From Stenotrophomonas sp. 278 (GTDB taxonomy: Bacteria > Pseudomonadota > Gammaproteobacteria > Xanthomonadales > Xanthomonadaceae), in NCBI RefSeq assembly GCF_003935715.1, contig NZ_RHPP01000026.1:1-35847 (forward strand): 35,847 nt of DNA. Direction: 5' to 3'. The notes beneath the pieces are model-generated. The model ran no database searches. It saw only the letters and a list, made by a program, of their open reading frames with translations, and was not told the origin of the DNA. Positions 15,948 through 23,754 of the stretch are shown here, in pieces (position 1 is the first letter of the stretch; each line of letters begins with the position of its first letter). Both the position numbers and the translations under genes were made by a program.

Positions 15948-15966
15948 AGACGCGCCATGCGCGTCT
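15944..15966 (+). repeat. SMAG/REP-type GTAG hairpin overlapping a stop codon
   Basis: GTAG is followed by AGACGCG-CCATG-CGCGTCT (stem 7 bp, loop 5). The TAG of the head is the stop codon of the b561 gene. The same loop CCATG and stem core occur in the element at 499-522. Confidence 0.75.
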
Positions 15967-16028
15967 GCGGGGCGTGCCTGCCGGTCTGCGTGCAGACTGT
16001 GCCCCAGTCAGCCCGCTGCCGTTTGCCC

Positions 16029-16048
16029 GTGACCGTTGTTGCGGTCAC
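16029..16048. promoter_or_regulatory. Inverted repeat upstream of the efflux operon
   Basis: GTGACCG-TTGTTG-CGGTCAC is a perfect 7-bp dyad 30 bp ahead of the adaptor start codon. The placement fits an operator or a leader hairpin. No regulator gene lies nearby, so the identity is unknown. Confidence 0.35.
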
Positions 16049-16077
16049 ACTCGGCCCGATTCCACGTCCTGAGTCCC

Positions 16078-17322
16078 ATGAACGCATCCGCCGAACTGCT
16101 CAAGGAACTTCGCATCGACCGCCAGAAGGGCGCGGCTCCGCCGCCGTCGCCGCCCCGGCGCGGTCTCTGGATCACGCTGGCCATCGTGGCCCTGTTACTG
16201 CTCGCCGGCGTCGGCTGGTTCGCCTTCGGCCGCGAAAAGCCGCTGGAAGTGACCACTGCCCCGGTGCTGGCCATCCAGCAGGGCACCGCCAGCAGCTCGG
16301 TGCTGGATGCGAGTGGCTACGTCGTCGCCCGACGCATGGCGACGGTCTCCGCCAAGATCACCGGCAAGGTGCGCGAGGTGATGATCGAGGAAGGCATGCG
16401 GGTGGAAGCGGGGCAGATCATGGCCACGCTCGACCCCATCGATGCCGACGCCCAGCGCGACCTGTCCGCGTCTCAACTGGAAGCAGCGCGCGCGCAGCTG
16501 GCCGGGCTCAAGGCGCAGGTGGCCCAGGCCGATGCCGAGGCAGGCCGTCTGCAGGCCCTGGTCGGTCAGCAACTGGTCTCGCGGTCGCAGTACGACCAGG
16601 CCACCGCACAGCGTGACAGCCTGCGCGCGCAGCTGAAGACCGCCGAGCGCAACACCCAGGTCGCCGCCGACTCACTGGCCATCGCCGACCTGGGCGTGGA
16701 CAACAACATCGTGCGCGCACCGTTCTCCGGTGTGGTGACCGCCAAGGCCGCGCAACCCGGTGAGATCGTCTCGCCGCTGTCAGCCGGCGGTGGCTTCACC
16801 CGCACCGGCATCGGCACCATCGTCGACATGGATTCGCTGGAAATCGAGGTCGAGGTGGGTGAAGCCTACATCGGCCGGGTGCAGCCGAAGATGCCCGTGG
16901 AGGCGACCCTGAATGCGTATCCGGACTGGAAAATTCCGGCCGAGGTCATCGCCATCATTCCCACCGCTGACCGCGGCAAGGCCACGGTGAAGGTGCGGGT
17001 GGCGCTGAAGGTGAAAGACCCGCGCATCGTGCCGGAAATGGGCGTGCGGGTGAGCTTCCTGGAAGCGGCGGCACCCGCCCAGGCAGAAGCGCCCAAGGGC
17101 GTCCGCGTGCCGGCTTCGGCGCTGGTGGAGCGCGACCAGAAGACGGTCGCCTTCGTGGTCAGCGATGACGGTCACGCGCAGCAGGTGCCAGTGACCGTGG
17201 GTGTGGCATTGAACAACGACCGCCAGGTTACCGCCGGGCTCAGCGCCGGCCAGCAGGTGGTCACCAGCCCGCCCCCGGAACTGCGTGATGGCAGTGCGGT
17301 GGTGGAGAAGCAAGCGCCGTAA
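16078..17322 (+). CDS. MacA/HlyD-like periplasmic adaptor of an ABC efflux pump
   Basis: A 414-residue membrane-fusion protein. It has a short cytosolic start, a membrane helix at about 29-50 (GLWITLAIVALLLLAGVGWF), then the first half-lipoyl (VLDASGYVVARRMATVSAK), a helical hairpin with heptad-like pattern (QLEAARAQLAGLKAQVAQAD), the second half-lipoyl (NNIVRAPFSGVVTAKAAQPG), and beta-barrel and membrane-proximal domains. These parts in this order define adaptors that connect an inner-membrane transporter to an outer-membrane channel; no channel gene is present here. ATG 16078 is chosen; upstream in-frame ATG 16036 would put the dyad at 16029 inside the start region. It leads an operon with an ATPase and two permeases. 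Confidence 0.9.
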   Translation: MNASAELLKELRIDRQKGAAPPPSPPRRGLWITLAIVALLLLAGVGWFAFGREKPLEVTTAPVLAIQQGTASSSVLDASGYVVARRMATVSAKITGKVREVMIEEGMRVEAGQIMATLDPIDADAQRDLSASQLEAARAQLAGLKAQVAQADAEAGRLQALVGQQLVSRSQYDQATAQRDSLRAQLKTAERNTQVAADSLAIADLGVDNNIVRAPFSGVVTAKAAQPGEIVSPLSAGGGFTRTGIGTIVDMDSLEIEVEVGEAYIGRVQPKMPVEATLNAYPDWKIPAEVIAIIPTADRGKATVKVRVALKVKDPRIVPEMGVRVSFLEAAAPAQAEAPKGVRVPASALVERDQKTVAFVVSDDGHAQQVPVTVGVALNNDRQVTAGLSAGQQVVTSPPPELRDGSAVVEKQAP

Positions 17323-17327
17323 CCGGC

Positions 17328-17404
17328 GACACGACCCACGGTCGTGTCCTACCGGTGTGTTTGATTGGATTCGTGATCGGTAGCGCACGACCGTTGGTCG
17401 TGCG
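17328..17404. repeat. Pair of SMAG/REP hairpins, heads facing inward
   Basis: Element 1 (17328-17353, minus) reads GGTAG then GACACGACC-GTG-GGTCGTGTC. Element 2 (17379-17404, plus) reads GGTAG then CGCACGACC-GTT-GGTCGTGCG. They sit in the 114-bp gap between the adaptor and ATPase genes and could tune their relative expression by blocking mRNA decay or stalling transcription. Confidence 0.8.
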
Positions 17405-17436
17405 TGCACCAAACTTCCTGATACGGAGAACCACCC

Positions 17437-18126
17437 ATGTCCACCCTGGTTTCGCTCCGCAACATCACCAAGACCTACCAGCGCGGCCCTGAAAAGGTGC
17501 AGGTGCTGCATGGCATCGACCTGGACATCCAGCGCGGCGACTTCGTGGCACTGATGGGGCCGTCGGGTTCGGGCAAGACCACCCTGCTCAATCTCATCGG
17601 CGGCCTGGACACCCCCAGCGGGGGCGAGATCGAGATTGAAGGCGAACGCATCGACCGCATGAGCGGCGGCCAGCTCTCCACCTGGCGCAGTCACCACGTG
17701 GGCTTCGTGTTCCAGTTCTACAACCTGATGCCGATGCTGACCGCGCAGAAGAACGTGGAACTGCCGCTGCTGCTGACCCACCTGGGCGCGGCGCAGCGCA
17801 AGCGCAATGCCGAGATCGCGCTGACCCTGGTCGGCCTGGCCGACCGCCGCAGCCATCGCCCCAACGAATTGTCCGGCGGCCAGCAGCAGCGCGTAGCGAT
17901 TGCCCGCGCCATTGTGTCCGACCCGACCTTCCTGATCTGCGACGAACCCACGGGCGACCTGGACCGCGCCTCGGCCGAGGAAATCCTGTCGTTGCTGCAG
18001 CAGCTCAACCGCGAACACGGCAAGACCATCATCATGGTCACCCACGACCCCAAAGCGGCCGAATACGCCACCCACACCGTGCACCTGGACAAGGGCGAGC
18101 TGGCCGATGCGCCGGCGGCGCACTGA
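17437..18126 (+). CDS. ABC transporter ATPase, MacB/LolD type
   Basis: A 229-residue nucleotide-binding subunit. Walker A is GPSGSGKTT (about 43-51), the Q-loop is FVFQFYNLMP, the ABC signature is LSGGQQQRVAIARA, Walker B is FLICDEPTGDLD, and the switch His is in MVTHDPKAA. The phrase DEPTGDLD plus YNLMPMLTAQKNVELPLL is typical of the MacB/LolD/FtsE group, which drive mechanotransmission rather than transmembrane substrate passage. A separate ATPase chain with two separate permeases follows. ATG 17437 is preceded by ACGGAGAACC. The downstream permease begins 15 bp later with its own GGAGG-like site. Confidence 0.96.
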   Translation: MSTLVSLRNITKTYQRGPEKVQVLHGIDLDIQRGDFVALMGPSGSGKTTLLNLIGGLDTPSGGEIEIEGERIDRMSGGQLSTWRSHHVGFVFQFYNLMPMLTAQKNVELPLLLTHLGAAQRKRNAEIALTLVGLADRRSHRPNELSGGQQQRVAIARAIVSDPTFLICDEPTGDLDRASAEEILSLLQQLNREHGKTIIMVTHDPKAAEYATHTVHLDKGELADAPAAH

Positions 18127-18141
18127 CGGAGGAGCGCTGCG

Positions 18142-19299
18142 ATGAAATATTTCTCGCTCATCTGGGCGCAGCTGTTCCGCAGCAAGACGCGGACGCTGCT
18201 GACCCTGTTTTCGGTGGTCGCCGCCTTCCTGCTGTTTGGCATGCTCGACTCGGTGCGCGTGGCCTTCAGCTCCGGCGGCAGCGTGGAAGGAGCCAACCGG
18301 CTGATCGTGGCCTCGCGCCTGTCGATCACCCAGTCGCTGCCGATCCGGCTGGAGCCGCAGGTGCGGCAGGTGGCCGGGGTGAAGGACGTCACCTACGGCA
18401 TGTGGTTCGGCGGCATCTACCAGGATCCGAAGAACTTCTTCGCCAACTTCTCGGTGGCACCGAACTACTTCGACGTATACCGCGAACTGCAGCTGCCGCC
18501 GGACCAGCTGAAGGCGTTCCAGGACACCCGCACCGGCGCGGTGGTCGGCGAAACCCTGGCCAAGGAGTTCGGCTGGAAGATTGGCGACACCATTCCGCTG
18601 CAGGCCACCATTTTTCCGCGCAACGGCAGCAACGACTGGCCGCTGCAGCTGGTCGGCGTGTTCCGCTCCAAGGATCGGACCCTGGCCGCCAACGAAGAAC
18701 GCCAGTTGATGATGAACTGGAAGTACTTCGATGAGAGCAACGACTACATCAAGAACCAGGTGAGCTGGTACACGGTCACCCTGGACAACCCGGACCACGC
18801 ATCGCGGGTGGCGCAGGCGATCGATGCGATCTCCGCCAACTCCGATCATGAAACCAAGACCCAGACCGAATCGGCGTTCCAGCAGGCCTTCGTCAAGCAG
18901 TTCGCCGACATCGGTTTGATCGTCACTTCGATCATGGGCGCGGTGTTCTTCACGCTGCTGCTGCTCACCGGCAACACCATGGCCCAGGCCGTGCGCGAGC
19001 GGATTCCGGAGCTGGCCACGCTGAAGACGCTGGGCTTCAAGGACAGCACGGTGCTGGTATTGGTGATGATCGAGTCCGTGCTGCTGATCGGGCTCGGTGG
19101 GGCGATCGGCATGGGCCTGGCGGCGATGATCCTGCCGGCCCTGGCCCCCAGGACCCAGGGGCTGCTGCCTCCGCACGTGCCGACCCCGACCTGGGTGATG
19201 GGCGTGGCCTTGATCATCGGCATCGGGGTGATCGTGGGCCTGCTGCCGGCGCTGCGCGCCAAACGGTTGAAGATTGTGGACGCCCTGGCGGGCCGCTGA
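18142..19299 (+). CDS. FtsX-like ABC permease, first subunit
   Basis: A 385-residue permease with the MacB layout: one N-terminal membrane helix (about 17-37, LLTLFSVVAAFLLFGMLDSV), a large periplasmic domain (about 40-260) and three C-terminal helices (LIVTSIMGAVFFTLLLLTGN; VLVLVMIESVLLIGLGGAIG; VMGVALIIGIGVIVGLLPAL). The FtsX core mark ERIPELATLKTLGF (coupling helix before the middle C-terminal helix) is intact. The periplasmic part contains GETLAKEFGWKIGDTIPLQ, a motif common in MacB-like periplasmic domains. It follows the ATPase by 15 bp and is 11 bp ahead of the second permease, so one operon and one hetero-complex are expected. Confidence 0.92.
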   Translation: MKYFSLIWAQLFRSKTRTLLTLFSVVAAFLLFGMLDSVRVAFSSGGSVEGANRLIVASRLSITQSLPIRLEPQVRQVAGVKDVTYGMWFGGIYQDPKNFFANFSVAPNYFDVYRELQLPPDQLKAFQDTRTGAVVGETLAKEFGWKIGDTIPLQATIFPRNGSNDWPLQLVGVFRSKDRTLAANEERQLMMNWKYFDESNDYIKNQVSWYTVTLDNPDHASRVAQAIDAISANSDHETKTQTESAFQQAFVKQFADIGLIVTSIMGAVFFTLLLLTGNTMAQAVRERIPELATLKTLGFKDSTVLVLVMIESVLLIGLGGAIGMGLAAMILPALAPRTQGLLPPHVPTPTWVMGVALIIGIGVIVGLLPALRAKRLKIVDALAGR

Positions 19300-19310
19300 G
19301 GAGAATCGAC

Positions 19311-20621
19311 ATGATCAAGCAATGGTTGAAGAACGCGCTGACGGTCGTGCTGCTCGCGGTGGCCTTGGGCGTGTGGATCGCATTGCCCTGGCCGGGCGTG
19401 CTGGCGGTCGCCGTCGCCGTGGCGCTGTGGCTGCTGCTGACCCGCAGCGGCCGACTGGCGCTGGCCGCCACCCGCATCGGCGTGGCCAGCCTGCCGCAAC
19501 GCTGGGGTGCATCGTCGGTGGTCGTGGTGGGCATTGCCGGCGTGGTTGGCGTGCTGGTGGCCATGCTGGCGATGGGCCAGGGCTTCCAGTCCACCCTCAA
19601 CAGCACCGGCGATGACAGCACCGCGATCGTGCTGCGCGGCGGTTCGCAGGCCGAGACCAATTCGGTGATCACCCGCGAGCAGACCCCGCTGCTGTCCACC
19701 CTGCCCGGCGTCAGCAAGGACGCGCAGGGCCGGCCGATGATCTCGCCGGAGCTGTCGCAGGTGGTCAACCTAGTGTCCAAGGGTGACGGCACCGACGTCA
19801 ACGCGCAGTTCCGAGGCGTGGGCGAGATGGGCTGGCTGGTGCATGACAAGGTCAAGGTGACCGAAGGTCGCCAGTTCAAACCTGGGTTGCGCGAGATCGT
19901 GGTGGGCAAGGGCGCGCAGAGCCAGTTCCGTGGGCTCGATGTAGGCCAGACGCTGACCCTGGGCAACCAGCAGTGGACGGTCGTAGGTGCGTTCAATTCC
20001 GGCGACTCGCATGACTCGGAGCTGTGGACCGATGCCGAGACGCTGGCGACGACTTACCAGCGCAGCGCGTGGCAGTCGATCAGCGTGCGTACCGACGGCA
20101 AGGCAGGGTTCGACCAGTTCAAGGCAGCCGTCGCCGCCGACCCGCGCCTGAAGCTGGACGTGGAAACCACCAAGGCCTACTACGCCAAACAGGGTGGCGG
20201 GCTGACCAAGCTGATCAGCGTGCTCGGCACGGTGATCGGCGCGATCATGGCCTTCGGCGCAGTGTTTGGTGCGCTCAACACGATGTATGCGGCGGTGGCC
20301 ACGCGTGCGCGTGAGATTGCCACCATGCGCGCCATCGGCTTCCGCGGCCTTCCAGTGGTTACCGCGATCATGCTCGAGACCATGCTGCTGGCACTGATCG
20401 GGGGCTTGTTGGGTGGACTGGTCGCCTGGGCGATCTTCAATGGCTACAGCGTGAGCACGATCGGCAGCAATTTCAGCCAGGTGGTGTTCCAGTTCAAGGT
20501 GTCGCCCGAGCTGCTGTGGAGCGGTCTGAAGTGGGCATTGGGCATTGGCCTGGTGGGCGGCCTGTTCCCGGCCCTGCGGGCCGCGCGGCTGCCGATCACC
20601 ACGGCGCTGCGCGAAACCTGA
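19311..20621 (+). CDS. FtsX-like ABC permease, second subunit
   Basis: A 436-residue permease, related to but distinct from the first. It carries an extra pair of N-terminal hydrophobic segments (about 8-43, TVVLLAVALGVWIALPWPGV then LAVAVAVALWLLL) before the usual first helix (SVVVVGIAGVVGVLVAMLAM). The periplasmic domain is about 85-310 and ends in FtsX-type helices (LISVLGTVIGAIMAFGAVFG; VTAIMLETMLLALIGGLLGG; ALGIGLVGGLFPAL). The coupling motif AREIATMRAIGFR is clear. Paired with the preceding permease it would form the heterodimeric membrane part of an adaptor-linked exporter. Cargo cannot be told from sequence; MacB relatives move toxins, siderophores and lipoproteins. A strong hairpin closes the operon. 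Confidence 0.92.
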   Translation: MIKQWLKNALTVVLLAVALGVWIALPWPGVLAVAVAVALWLLLTRSGRLALAATRIGVASLPQRWGASSVVVVGIAGVVGVLVAMLAMGQGFQSTLNSTGDDSTAIVLRGGSQAETNSVITREQTPLLSTLPGVSKDAQGRPMISPELSQVVNLVSKGDGTDVNAQFRGVGEMGWLVHDKVKVTEGRQFKPGLREIVVGKGAQSQFRGLDVGQTLTLGNQQWTVVGAFNSGDSHDSELWTDAETLATTYQRSAWQSISVRTDGKAGFDQFKAAVAADPRLKLDVETTKAYYAKQGGGLTKLISVLGTVIGAIMAFGAVFGALNTMYAAVATRAREIATMRAIGFRGLPVVTAIMLETMLLALIGGLLGGLVAWAIFNGYSVSTIGSNFSQVVFQFKVSPELLWSGLKWALGIGLVGGLFPALRAARLPITTALRET

Positions 20622-20636
20622 TGCGTGTGTGTGTGG

Positions 20637-20666
20637 ACCTGCAGCGCCCGGCGGGGCGCTGCAGGT
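20637..20666. terminator. Strong hairpin closing the efflux operon
   Basis: ACCTGCAGCGCCC (20637-20649) and GGGCGCTGCAGGT (20654-20666) form a perfect 13-bp stem with a 4-nt loop, 16 bp after the permease stop and 7 bp before the end of the convergent gene. No clear T-run. Confidence 0.65.
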
Positions 20667-20672
20667 GCTGTG

Positions 20673-21563
20673 TTACAGGTGGATCACAAAGCAGTGGATG
20701 TCGCCGTCCATGCGACTGCAGTCGAAGCGCATCGGGCGGTTTTTGATGGGCTCGCCGTGCATCGTTATGCCGGCCCACTTTGCGCGCTGCATGAAGTGCG
20801 GCTGCGCGTCGTAATAGCTTCTGTAGTGGAAGGACCGCGGCCCTCCATCGGCGGCGAGGAAGTCCTCCGGCGATTCCTGGATGGGGTTGTGGTAGTCCTT
20901 CGATTGCAGATATTCCCAGTTGCGGGTCTCATGGTCGAAGTAGAAGTCCATGGATCCATAACCGGTCTTGCCCGTTCCAAGACGCGCGATGAACGGCGTC
21001 GATCCATCCAGCTGGAAGTCGAAGACGATGACACGACCGTACGGGTCCGCCTTGAAGTGGCGGAAGATGGACGAGTTGTTCAGAACACGCTGCGCGACTG
21101 CGCGAGACTCCAGATGCATCGGATGCATGCTGGATACGTGATGCCCCCACATTGTCGCGTCGGTCCCTGTGCCGGGCCAATCGGGTGGAATCAGCGAGAG
21201 CGAACTCCAGTCATAGACGAACTCGCCACTACTCCTGTTGTAGCGGAGGATCATCTCGTCGAACTGCTCGGCGAGCCACGTCGTGGGACGTCCTCTATGC
21301 ACCACTAGATTCTCGCCCTCGCGCTCGACTTTAAGTGCATAGAGCAGTCGGTAATTGAACCCCGTATAGATGAAGTGGACCCCCTCGCCCATGCGCAGTG
21401 CCATGGCGTCGCGTTCGTCCTCGGTGCAGTAGAAGCAGCTCCAGGCGATCGGATCTGCTGGTCGTTCATTCGCGGGAATGACGACGGCGTCATAAACAGG
21501 AACCTCGGCCTGGGCTGGAACTGCGGCCAGTCCCAATGAAAGCCATATAAGGGGTTTCATCAT
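20673..21563 (-). CDS. Secreted protein of unknown function
   Basis: A 296-residue protein that I do not recognise. It has a signal peptide (MMKPLIWLSLGLAAVPAQA) and a soluble, aromatic- and charge-rich mature part. A CxxC is present near residues 40-45 (AWSCFYCTED) and a second Cys pair near the C-terminus (RFDCSRMDGDIHCF), so two disulfides are possible in the periplasm. Met- and His-containing stretches occur (WGHHVSSMHPMHLES). The sequence appears less G+C-rich than the flanking operon, which may mark later acquisition, but no mobile element is nearby. Start ATG 21563 is preceded by AAGGAG at 6 nt; the adjacent ATG 21560 is equally possible. It stands alone, convergent with the efflux operon. 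Confidence 0.78.
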   Translation of the reverse strand: MMKPLIWLSLGLAAVPAQAEVPVYDAVVIPANERPADPIAWSCFYCTEDERDAMALRMGEGVHFIYTGFNYRLLYALKVEREGENLVVHRGRPTTWLAEQFDEMILRYNRSSGEFVYDWSSLSLIPPDWPGTGTDATMWGHHVSSMHPMHLESRAVAQRVLNNSSIFRHFKADPYGRVIVFDFQLDGSTPFIARLGTGKTGYGSMDFYFDHETRNWEYLQSKDYHNPIQESPEDFLAADGGPRSFHYRSYYDAQPHFMQRAKWAGITMHGEPIKNRPMRFDCSRMDGDIHCFVIHL

Positions 21564-21688
21564 CTTCTGCTCCTTGAACACCCGCACATGCGGGCGTTCG
21601 GAGTGAAGCAGCCAACGCCACTTACGAATATCGGAACCGAGCGAAATGATCTGAGTCCGTTGTACCAAGTCAGATCACGCATTGCTAC

Positions 21689-21750
21689 GGTAGCGCCGGC
21701 CGTTGGCCGGCCTTCGGCCCTGCATGGGCCGGCCAACGGCCGGCGCTACC
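21689..21750. repeat. SMAG/REP dimer forming a long palindrome
   Basis: GGTAGCGCCGGCCGTTGGCC and on to 21712 is matched by its reverse complement ending CTACC at 21750. Each half is a REP hairpin; together they make a ~24-bp stem around a 13-nt spacer, with GTAG heads outward. It lies 21 bp beyond the rarD stop and ahead of the orphan secreted gene, so it probably ends or stabilises the rarD transcript. Confidence 0.85.
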
Positions 21751-21771
21751 AGTTGGCTTTCGGGGTCAACT

Positions 21772-22683
21772 TCAGATTGTTGCCTTGCGCGTTCGCCACA
21801 GGCTGTCGCCAATGAACAGCAACAGGCCGGCCCAGATGGCCGCGAAGCCCAGCGCCTTGCTGCCGTCGAAGGGCTCGCGGAAGAAGAACACGCCCAGCAG
21901 CAGGCCGATGGTCGGGGCGATGTACTGCAGGATGCCCACCAGCGACAGCGGGATGCGCTTCACGCCGTAGGCGAAGCCGATCAGCGGCAGCGCGGTGACC
22001 GCGCCACCCAGGATCAGCAGCAGGTCGTTCCTCCAGCCCCAGCCGCTGAAGAAGGCCCCGCCGTGCGCACCTTCGCTCCAGATCGCAAAACCGATCGCCG
22101 GCAGGAACAGATACAGGCTTTCGATGCCCAACCCGGCTACCGGGTCCACCGAGATCAGCTTGCGCAGCAGGCCGTACAACCCGAACGAGCAGGCCAGGCC
22201 GAGCGCGATCCACGGCGGACGGCCAGCGTCCACGGTCAGCCAGGCCACACCTACCGCAGCACAGGCGACGGCCAGCCATTGCAGGCCGCGCAGCCGTTCT
22301 TTCAGCACCAGCACGCCCAGCAGCACGCTCACCAGCGGGTTGATGAAGTAGCCCAGGCTGGTTTCGATGACATGGCCGGCATTGATGGCCCAGATGTACA
22401 GGCCCCAGTTGAACGCGATGGCCAGGCTGCTCAGCGCCAGCGTGGGCAGCGCGCGCGGCTGGTCGGCGATGGTCTTCCACCAGCGCCGGCCGCTGCTCAG
22501 CAGCAGCCAGGCCACCACCAGCACCGTGCTCCAGATGATCCGGTGGGCAATGATCTGCTGGGACGGCACCGCCTTGAGCAGGTGCCAGTAAACCGGTACC
22601 AGCCCCCACAGGGTGAAGGTGAAGGCCGTGATCGCCAGGCCCCGGCGCTGCTCCCGCAGCGCCTGCGCATCGACCGCGCTCAC
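21772..22683 (-). CDS. rarD: RarD-like EamA-family permease
   Basis: A 303-residue drug/metabolite transporter with ten hydrophobic helices in two EamA repeats. The opening GLAITAFTFTLWGLVPVYWHLL, the HRIIWS segment, NWGLYIWAINAGHVIETSLG and GYFINPLVSVLLGVLVLKERL are marks of the RarD subgroup (about 296 residues in E. coli, long called a chloramphenicol-sensitivity protein). The substrate is not established. The start is GTG 22683: it overlaps the yedA stop in a GTGA, which signals translational coupling, and leaves a 14-residue hydrophilic N-terminus. The open frame runs further upstream, but that part lies antisense in phase to yedA and is not coding. Confidence 0.9.
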   Translation of the reverse strand: MSAVDAQALREQRRGLAITAFTFTLWGLVPVYWHLLKAVPSQQIIAHRIIWSTVLVVAWLLLSSGRRWWKTIADQPRALPTLALSSLAIAFNWGLYIWAINAGHVIETSLGYFINPLVSVLLGVLVLKERLRGLQWLAVACAAVGVAWLTVDAGRPPWIALGLACSFGLYGLLRKLISVDPVAGLGIESLYLFLPAIGFAIWSEGAHGGAFFSGWGWRNDLLLILGGAVTALPLIGFAYGVKRIPLSLVGILQYIAPTIGLLLGVFFFREPFDGSKALGFAAIWAGLLLFIGDSLWRTRKATI

Positions 22684-23582
22684 TTGGCGCGGGTCCGGGC
22701 GAGGGTCAGCACCACCACGCCGGCCAGGATGACGCCCATGGCCAGCAGGTCGTGCGCGCCAAAGCGCTCCTTTCCGATCCAGGCCCCCAGCAGCACCGCG
22801 ATGACCGGATTCACATAGGCATAGCTGCCGGCCAGCGCCGGGCGCACGTTGTGCAGCAGCCAGACATAGGCGGTGAAGGCGACGATGGAGCCAAACATGC
22901 ACAGATAGGCCACCGCCAGCAGACCGTCCATGCTGGGCCAGGTGGTCGGGCGCTCGCCGCTGGCCAGGCCCAGGGCCACCAGCATCACACCACCGCAGAT
23001 CATCTGCCCGGCAGCGGTCATGAAGGGGCTGGGCAGGTCCAGTCGGCGCGCACTGACCGAGCCGAACGCCCAGCCGATGGGGGCGATCAGCAGCAGGATC
23101 AGGCCCTGCGGCGACGCGGTGAGGCTGCTTCCCGCATTCAGCCAGACCACGCCGAGAAAGCCGATGGCAATGCCCAGCCACTCGCCCCGGGTGGCGTGTT
23201 CGCCCCGTAATGCGCCAAACAGCGCCATCCACAGCGGGACCGAGGCCACCGCGGTGGCGGCCAGGCCGGAGGAGACCGTGCGCTCGGCCAGCACCACCAT
23301 GCCGTTGCCCAGCACCAGCATGGTCAGGCCCATGAACACCAGATTGCGCCACTGGCGAGGCGTGGGTGCCGCCATGCCGCGCCAGCGCAGCACCGCGTAC
23401 ATCAGGCTTCCGGCCACGATGAAACGGGCTCCGGACACGGTGGTCAGCGGCAGCGCGCCCCCTTCCAGGGCCAGCCGGATGCCCAGGTAGGTGGACCCCC
23501 ACACCACGTAGACCAGCAGCAACGCCAGGACCACCATGCCGGTACGCGGCGCGGGGGCGGGAACGGGGGTGGGGACGGCCAT
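22680..23582 (-). CDS. yedA: YedA-like EamA-family exporter
   Basis: A 300-residue ten-helix drug/metabolite transporter. It tracks E. coli YedA through several landmarks: VVWGSTYLGIRLALE in helix 1, LGNGMVVLAERTVSSGLAA, GEWLGIAIGFLGVVWLNAGS, PIGWAFGSVSARRLDLP and the late SYAYVNPVIAVLLGAWIG, which carries the second EamA repeat's conserved 'NPV.A.LLG' segment. An Ala/Pro-rich ten-residue start precedes the first helix. Start ATG 23582. Substrates are unproven; relatives export amino acids and metabolites. Its TGA overlaps the GTG of rarD, so the two permeases form an operon. The 172 bp upstream is shared with the divergent kgtP-like gene. Confidence 0.9.
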   Translation of the reverse strand: MAVPTPVPAPAPRTGMVVLALLLVYVVWGSTYLGIRLALEGGALPLTTVSGARFIVAGSLMYAVLRWRGMAAPTPRQWRNLVFMGLTMLVLGNGMVVLAERTVSSGLAATAVASVPLWMALFGALRGEHATRGEWLGIAIGFLGVVWLNAGSSLTASPQGLILLLIAPIGWAFGSVSARRLDLPSPFMTAAGQMICGGVMLVALGLASGERPTTWPSMDGLLAVAYLCMFGSIVAFTAYVWLLHNVRPALAGSYAYVNPVIAVLLGAWIGKERFGAHDLLAMGVILAGVVVLTLARTRAK

Positions 23583-23754
23583 TGCACGACCAGCTGGCGG
23601 GGGAACGGGGATTCTAGGGCCGCTGTCGCGGCGGGACTAGTCACATGGTGCAATGTCCACCGGTCATGCACGTGGGGTAAGGTAAAAGCAGGTGCCCATC
23701 CCGGGCCCGGCGCTTTCCAGATCCACCGCTTCACCGCGAGGAACGATTTTCCGC

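Noticed and set aside
16780-19176. A 798-codon minus-strand frame
   Set aside because: Antisense to the adaptor, ATPase and permease genes; His/Gln/Arg-rich without any motif.
21772-23502. A single 576-codon frame that would fuse RarD to an upstream part
   Set aside because: The upstream ~270 codons lie out of frame over the well-supported yedA gene and read as arginine/glycine-rich noise; RarD starts at GTG 22683.
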